64,000 nt of DNA from Arcanobacterium phocae (GTDB lineage Bacteria > Actinomycetota > Actinomycetes > Actinomycetales > Actinomycetaceae), in NCBI RefSeq assembly GCF_900105865.1, contig NZ_LT629804.1:1-64000 (forward strand). The letters run 5' to 3'. Of this stretch, positions 59,630-64,000 are shown piece after piece (position 1 is the stretch's first letter; each line of letters opens with the position of its first letter). Position numbers and translations under genes: made by a program. The notes below the pieces were generated by a model that worked only from the letters and a program-made list of their open reading frames with translations, searched no databases and had not been told where the DNA came from.

Positions 59630-59815
59630 TTACTTGCAGCCAGAAGCCCCAACTTTCGCTTTTCTCTTGGAATCAACAAGATAAGCAACGCAAAAAACTA
59701 GCAACGATAGATAGCCAGGCAAGCCCGTTTCAATGACGTCAAATGCATAAAGCACAGCAAAAACAAAAGCGGCTAAACCTGAGAAAAACATGACGAAAGC
59801 AAGGAAAATTTTCAT
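59630..59815 (-). CDS. Small membrane protein
   Basis: A 61-residue protein with two hydrophobic helices (FLAFVMFFSGLAAFVFAVLY; YLSLLVFCVAYLV) and a basic tail. The ATG at 59815 follows AGAGGAAGG; a GTG at 59842 would add nine residues. It is convergent with the response regulator gene. No family was recognised. Confidence 0.6.
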   Translation of the reverse strand: MKIFLAFVMFFSGLAAFVFAVLYAFDVIETGLPGYLSLLVFCVAYLVDSKRKAKVGASGCK

Positions 59816-59842
59816 TAGCTGAGAGCCTTCCTCTATCTTCAC

Positions 59843-60187
59843 ATCACTGACACTTATAGGGATATTTTACCAAAGACCGATACGAAGCAATATTCGGATG
59901 GAGCAGGGCAATCACTCAATCCACTATCGGACACGCCCACCTACAAACAAACGCTCGCAACACAAAAGATGAACACGAGGGCTACCCATGTATTCCACCA
60001 AGAATATGGATGAACCCCACGCAGATTTCCACCTACTTTACTGAGAAAACTGACTGTATTTGACGGAAGTTATCTCAATGGGGGGGGAATTGGAGGTTGA
60101 ATCCCATTATATCGTTCCATACACTAAATAATTGACGTAAATGCACACTATGTGACAACCATAAACTTTGCAACGAGGCCGGGCAAT
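59843..60187. other. Intergenic region upstream of the ABC exporter
   Basis: No gene is seen. It holds a run of eight G near 60079, ahead of GAATTGGAGG, and a TTGACG at about 60132. A promoter for the ABC genes, possibly a target of the two-component system, is expected here but cannot be defined. Confidence 0.4.
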
Positions 60188-61558
60188 ATGCTGAAAGAGA
60201 TTCGCGATTTCATTCCAATGTTCGTAGCAACCCTCAGCATTTCCTCCATTTCTTGTTGCCTCATCACGCTATCTCTGAGCACGACTATCGCTGGCGCACA
60301 GTTACCAACTGGCCCAGCTGCAGAGCAATTCTCCGTTCTTGGAGGCTTCCAGATGGCGTTGACTATTATGGCAATACTTTTCTGCGTTCCAACCATTATC
60401 CGGCTAGCGGTCGAGGAAGATTCGAGAAGGATCGCACTATGGCAAGTCATTGGCGCTTCTCCAGCTGCAGCACGATTACGGTACGTTACTTTAGCCTACC
60501 TTGCGGCCGTTATCGGCTGTGTGCTTGGCACTGTACTTGCAATGTCACTATGGGATTTCTACATAGTTCTGATTCAGAAAACTGGACTTCTCCCAGCTGA
60601 TTCAGAATACATACATCAAAGTATATGGGCAATCGTGTTCGCACCGATTACATCACTTCTCACCGTCATTCTTCCGTTAGTTTTAACGACTCGCTCTCTA
60701 CTCAAACTCGATCCTGTTATCGCAGTAAATGGCCCTCTTGCAAATCCAACTGAACGCCAGTGGGTGCGCTATCTTTTCTCTTTCCTCGTGACTGGAGGAA
60801 TGATCGCATCTTATATAGCAATATCAAAAGTGCCTATCACCACCAGCTCTGAGATTCTTAGCGGTTTGATCAGTGCTTATTGGGGAATCGGACTTGGGCT
60901 ATTACTCGCGTTTGGCATATCAAGCAAAGCGATAGTTAAGTCCACGATCACGTTCATTGGACTATTCCGCCCATTTAATATTTTTGAAAGCTGGATGATT
61001 GCGTTTACTTCTGCGAAGCGCCGAGCATTTCGCTCCACAGCGTTCATCACTCCGCTAGTTTTAGCAGCAACCTCAGTCGGCCTAGTATTTGGCATGATTG
61101 TCCAAACACGTAACGTAATGTTCGCAATTGGGGCCTCCAAAGAGAGCCTTCAAGTCAGCCCTAGTTCCCAGATTCTATTAATTTTCAGCACACCAGTTAT
61201 TCTGGCAGCGGCAAGCGGAGTATTAGCTGTCTATTTAACAAACCGTTCCCGAGTACACGACATTGCACTACTACAGGTTCTCGGTTGCAAGCCTTCGACC
61301 ATCACACTCGCAGCATTTCTAGAATCCCTTATTTATCTACTGGTCGCATCCTTAATCAGCACAGCGATCCTTTTCATCAACAGTCTAGCTATGGGTTTGG
61401 CGCTCTCGGCTGGGCCAGTTCCAGATACGCAATCAAGTGGCATACCTCTTGAAACATACATTCTTTTAACCGCTGGATTTTTACTGATAACACTTTTTAC
61501 CGAAATCTCAACTTTGATTCAATCTCGCTCACTAAATATGCAAGCTATTGTCCGATAA
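60188..61558 (+). CDS. FtsX-like ABC transporter permease
   Basis: The 456-residue permease has about eight to ten membrane helices arranged as two FtsX-type units, with a short extracytoplasmic loop between the first and second helices (STTIAGAQLPTGPAAEQF). The ATG at 60188 follows GAGG nine bases upstream; a GTG at 60152 would add 12 residues without a ribosome site. It is followed by the ATPase gene after 10 bases. Confidence 0.87.
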   Translation: MLKEIRDFIPMFVATLSISSISCCLITLSLSTTIAGAQLPTGPAAEQFSVLGGFQMALTIMAILFCVPTIIRLAVEEDSRRIALWQVIGASPAAARLRYVTLAYLAAVIGCVLGTVLAMSLWDFYIVLIQKTGLLPADSEYIHQSIWAIVFAPITSLLTVILPLVLTTRSLLKLDPVIAVNGPLANPTERQWVRYLFSFLVTGGMIASYIAISKVPITTSSEILSGLISAYWGIGLGLLLAFGISSKAIVKSTITFIGLFRPFNIFESWMIAFTSAKRRAFRSTAFITPLVLAATSVGLVFGMIVQTRNVMFAIGASKESLQVSPSSQILLIFSTPVILAAASGVLAVYLTNRSRVHDIALLQVLGCKPSTITLAAFLESLIYLLVASLISTAILFINSLAMGLALSAGPVPDTQSSGIPLETYILLTAGFLLITLFTEISTLIQSRSLNMQAIVR

Positions 61559-61568
61559 GAGGTTTAAG

Positions 61569-62291
61569 ATGCAACCCATAGTCCAGGTAGAGGCTCTATC
61601 GAAGAGTTTCCCAATAAACAAGAATGAATCAGTACACGTGCTGAAGAACTTATCGTTCCAGGCTCAAGCAGGAGAGTTTGTGTCTATTGTTGGCCCTTCA
61701 GGGTCTGGCAAAACAACCTTTCTTTACTGCATGTCTGGACTAGAACAAGCAGATTCCGGGATAGCAAAACTATGCGGCAGCGATGTAGTGTCTGCCTCCA
61801 GAAAGGAAAGAAGCGCGATACGTCGTAAGAACGCAAGCTTCATATTTCAAGATTACAATCTGATTGACTCGATGACAGCGCTTGAAAACGTCAAACTTGG
61901 CCTTCGTTTCAATAAAAAACGACTCTCCGCAAAAGCTATCAAAAAACTATTCGACCGCTTCGGTCTTTCGGATAAGTTAGATTCTTATCCAGCCCAACTC
62001 TCCGGAGGTCAACGACAGCGAGTTGCAATTGTCCGGTCTCTCGCGGTACAACCAAAAATTCTTTTTGCAGATGAGCCCTCAGGAGCACTCGATTCAGCCT
62101 CAACGCGCCTACTTCTCGATCAACTCGCCCAGTTACATAAAACTGGGACCACTGTAATCATGGTTACCCATGACCTTGCAGCTGCCGCTAGAGCAGACAG
62201 AGCCATAGTTTTACGCGATGGTATCATCCATAGCGATATACTAAGCCCCACCGCCGAACAACTATTTTCACTCATAGGTTCCACGGACTGA
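61569..62291 (+). CDS. ABC transporter ATP-binding protein
   Basis: The 240-residue ATPase has Walker A GPSGSGKTT, Q-loop FIFQDYN, signature LSGGQRQRVAI, Walker B ILFADEPSGALD and switch histidine in MVTHDL, all complete. ATG 61569 with AAGAGG six bases upstream is preferred over TTG 61548. It forms an exporter with the permease before it. The system has the gene content of BceAB/MacB-like envelope-stress transporters, here near a two-component system. Confidence 0.92.
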   Translation: MQPIVQVEALSKSFPINKNESVHVLKNLSFQAQAGEFVSIVGPSGSGKTTFLYCMSGLEQADSGIAKLCGSDVVSASRKERSAIRRKNASFIFQDYNLIDSMTALENVKLGLRFNKKRLSAKAIKKLFDRFGLSDKLDSYPAQLSGGQRQRVAIVRSLAVQPKILFADEPSGALDSASTRLLLDQLAQLHKTGTTVIMVTHDLAAAARADRAIVLRDGIIHSDILSPTAEQLFSLIGSTD

Positions 62292-62452
62292 TCCGCCCAG
62301 AAGTTACCACTAGGAAAACCACGTCGTTTTGAGCTTTAGATAACTCCCACCTGTCCGCCGTCGCAAGACCCTTTGCCAGAACTCCGTGAAACGTCACGCT
62401 TCACAACTATGTGAAGCAAAAAGTGGTGGCACGGCACGCTAGACTAGAGGGC

Positions 62453-63559
62453 ATGAGTGAAAATAATGCGCAACTCGCCCTGGAGACGGCAACATCGGAT
62501 GCTTCGCTCGAAGCTACCCGCCAGATGAGCGAGAAAATCAACCTAGCTATTGACGAAGATCCCTCGAAGTTCCGGGTACTGACCGGCGCACGGCCAACTG
62601 GGCACCTGCATATCGGCCACTATTTCGGCACCCTGCAAAACTGGCGTAAACTCCAGCAGCGCGGCGTCGATACGTGGCTACTTATTGCTGACTATCAGGT
62701 GATTACGGATCGCGATGAAGCCGATTCGATCCGCGAGCGCACCATGTCTCTCCTCACCGATTATCTCGCGGTGGGTATGGATCCTGAAGAAACCGTATTC
62801 TTCGCACACTCGCAAGTCCCTGAACTCAACGAACTTGTTTTACCATTTCTTTCGGTTGTTTCCGACGCCGAACTGCGCCGCAATCCTACAGTCAAAGCCG
62901 AGTTTGAGGCAACGAACGGCCGGCCGATGTCTGGCCTTCTGCTCACCTACCCGGTTCACCAGGCTGCCGATATTTTGTTCTGCAAAGCGAACCTAGTGCC
63001 AGTTGGTAAGGATCAGCTTCCACACTTGGAGCAGGCGCGCGTGATCGCTGATCGGTTTGAAAAGCGTTACAACAAGGGTAAGAAGGCGAAGCGAATCTTC
63101 CCTCGTCCGCATGCCCTTTTGTCCGATGCGGCGCACGTGCTCGGTTTAGACGGTGAGAAGATGTCGAAGTCGCGCGGCAACACGATCGAGTTGCGGATGA
63201 GTGCAGACGAGACAGCTAAGAAGCTCAAGCGCGCAGTGACCGATTCGGATCGCCATATTACTTACGATCCAGTTAATCGTCCCGAAGTTTCCAACTTGTT
63301 ACTTATTGCCTCAATGTGTACTGGACGTTCGCCTGAAGTTATCGCCGAAGAAATTGGCGACGGCGGTGGCGGCACCTTGAAGAAGGTCGTAACCGAAGCA
63401 CTCAATGAGCACCTGGCTCCGATTCGTGCGCGGCGCGCTGAACTAGAGCAAGATCCTGAGTATTTGCGTAGCGTGCTGATGCGTGGCATTGAACGCGCCC
63501 GGGAGCAAGCTCAAGAAACACTGAGCGAAGTACATGCTGCACTTGGCATGACCTACTAA
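62453..63559 (+). CDS. trpS: Tryptophanyl-tRNA synthetase
   Basis: The 368-residue class I synthetase charges tRNA(Trp). It has the HIGH-like motif PTGHLHIGHYFG and the KMSKS motif GEKMSKSRG, as well as the TYPVHQAADILFCKANLVPVGKDQ-type substrate segment. The ATG at 62453 follows AGAGG; longer frames add 14 residues of no likely value. The N-terminus carries an extra leader of about 40 residues before the Rossmann fold. A 7-bp hairpin (GCTTCAC/GTGAAGC) lies at 62398-62417, upstream. Confidence 0.95.
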   Translation: MSENNAQLALETATSDASLEATRQMSEKINLAIDEDPSKFRVLTGARPTGHLHIGHYFGTLQNWRKLQQRGVDTWLLIADYQVITDRDEADSIRERTMSLLTDYLAVGMDPEETVFFAHSQVPELNELVLPFLSVVSDAELRRNPTVKAEFEATNGRPMSGLLLTYPVHQAADILFCKANLVPVGKDQLPHLEQARVIADRFEKRYNKGKKAKRIFPRPHALLSDAAHVLGLDGEKMSKSRGNTIELRMSADETAKKLKRAVTDSDRHITYDPVNRPEVSNLLLIASMCTGRSPEVIAEEIGDGGGGTLKKVVTEALNEHLAPIRARRAELEQDPEYLRSVLMRGIERAREQAQETLSEVHAALGMTY

Positions 63560-63566
63560 TCACCTA

Positions 63567-63639
63567 CACGTAGGACTTTTGAACTATAGCTGTGGTTAAC
63601 TAGTACCGAAACCACTGCAAAGAATAAAAGTCCTACGTG
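63567..63639. promoter_or_regulatory. Long spaced inverted repeat between trpS and glgP
   Basis: CACGTAGGACTTTT (63567-63580) and AAAAGTCCTACGTG (63626-63639) are exact complements with 45 bases between them. A smaller inverted pair (GTGGTT/AACCAC) lies inside. It could terminate trpS on the plus strand, act as an operator, or be a mobile-element remnant. A second short inverted pair (TTACATC/GATGTAA) follows near 63658-63682. Confidence 0.6.
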
Positions 63640-63726
63640 AAATAATTTTCGCAACGTTACATCTACGCTACGATTACGATGTAAGGAATCGGGCTAACTG
63701 CCCGCAACAGTCCTGAAAGGGAAAAC

Positions 63727-64000
63727 ATGACCCGTCCTGATACTACTTCAGCAATCGGCATGCAGGTGCGTGCCGTGTCCGGTCGCAACGAGCATTCCGG
63801 AACTCCGATGGAATACTGGTCGGCAACGTCTAACGCCGTCGTCGACCGTATCGCAGACAACTGGCAGCGCACCGAAGAAACATACAACGCTACCCGTATG
63901 CAACACTACTTCTCCGCTGAGTTCCTCATGGGCCGTGCGCTCCTGAACAACCTCACCAACCTCGGAATGGTCGATGAAGCCACCGAAGCTCTCAACGCTT
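63727..64000 (+). CDS. glgP: Glycogen phosphorylase (5' part)
   Basis: The frame continues past the end of the window. The visible 91 residues include RTEETYNATRMQHYFSAEFL and MGRALLNNLTNLG, the N-terminal pattern of alpha-glucan phosphorylase, which releases glucose-1-phosphate from glycogen. GAAAGGG lies upstream of the ATG. It belongs with glgX in glycogen breakdown, although 14 kb apart here. Confidence 0.9.
   Translation, partial: MTRPDTTSAIGMQVRAVSGRNEHSGTPMEYWSATSNAVVDRIADNWQRTEETYNATRMQHYFSAEFLMGRALLNNLTNLGMVDEATEALNA

Noticed and set aside
62398..62417. A T-box or attenuator controlling trpS
   Set aside because: Only a 7-bp hairpin is present; no T-box consensus, specifier loop or terminator with a T tract is visible.

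Overview
The window reads as a Gram-positive actinobacterium of moderate GC content, most like the Actinomycetaceae (Arcanobacterium/Trueperella type). The signs are a WhiB1 homologue beside a PdtaS-type sensor kinase, a UPF0182 / PDZ-Lon / DUF2342 / cyclodehydratase-like / UvrD2 / NudC block in the order known from other actinobacteria, an actinobacterial initiator tRNA, a GlgX/GlgP glycogen pathway and an over-long LigA. The genus is an inference; no database was searched.

Bases 1-13824 form one huge, almost perfect inverted repeat. The left arm (about 1-6868) carries gatB (partial), a malic enzyme gene, 16S rRNA and about two thirds of a 23S rRNA. The right arm (about 6966-13824) carries the same genes in reverse orientation. 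The turn is a noisy stretch of about 100 bases inside 23S domain IV. gatB and the malic enzyme gene are intact in the right arm and broken in the left by indels that almost all fall in homopolymers. The best reading is a fold-back sequencing or assembly artefact at a contig end. The right arm, continuous with gatA-gatC, is the true locus.

From 13.8 to 49.3 kb the window is mostly core genome: gatCAB, a cardiolipin-synthase-like PLD protein, ligA, whiB1/pdtaS, thyA-folA-paiB, a FemX-like ligase, a UV-damage glycosylase, tRNA-fMet, and the UPF0182-to-NudC block followed by glgX. Three ABC export systems sit among these, each with its own regulator: a two-component system with an ATPase of degenerate motifs (19.8-25.0 kb), a PadR-controlled system with a clear operator (29.4-32.8 kb), and a YtrA/GntR-controlled system with its own operator (34.75-36.7 kb).

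From 49.3 to 55.3 kb lies an accessory island bounded by a direct repeat of the 3' end of glgX. It holds MFS exporters, one of them frameshifted, pieces of a radical-SAM enzyme, an IS3-family remnant and an AlkZ/YcaQ-like glycosylase. It looks like a decayed peptide maturation and export locus. Beyond it come another MFS exporter, small membrane proteins, a second two-component system whose kinase is split by a C6 run, a fourth ABC exporter (60.2-62.3 kb), trpS and the start of glgP.

Several apparent gene breaks in this sequence fall in homopolymers, so they should be checked against raw reads before being read as biology.
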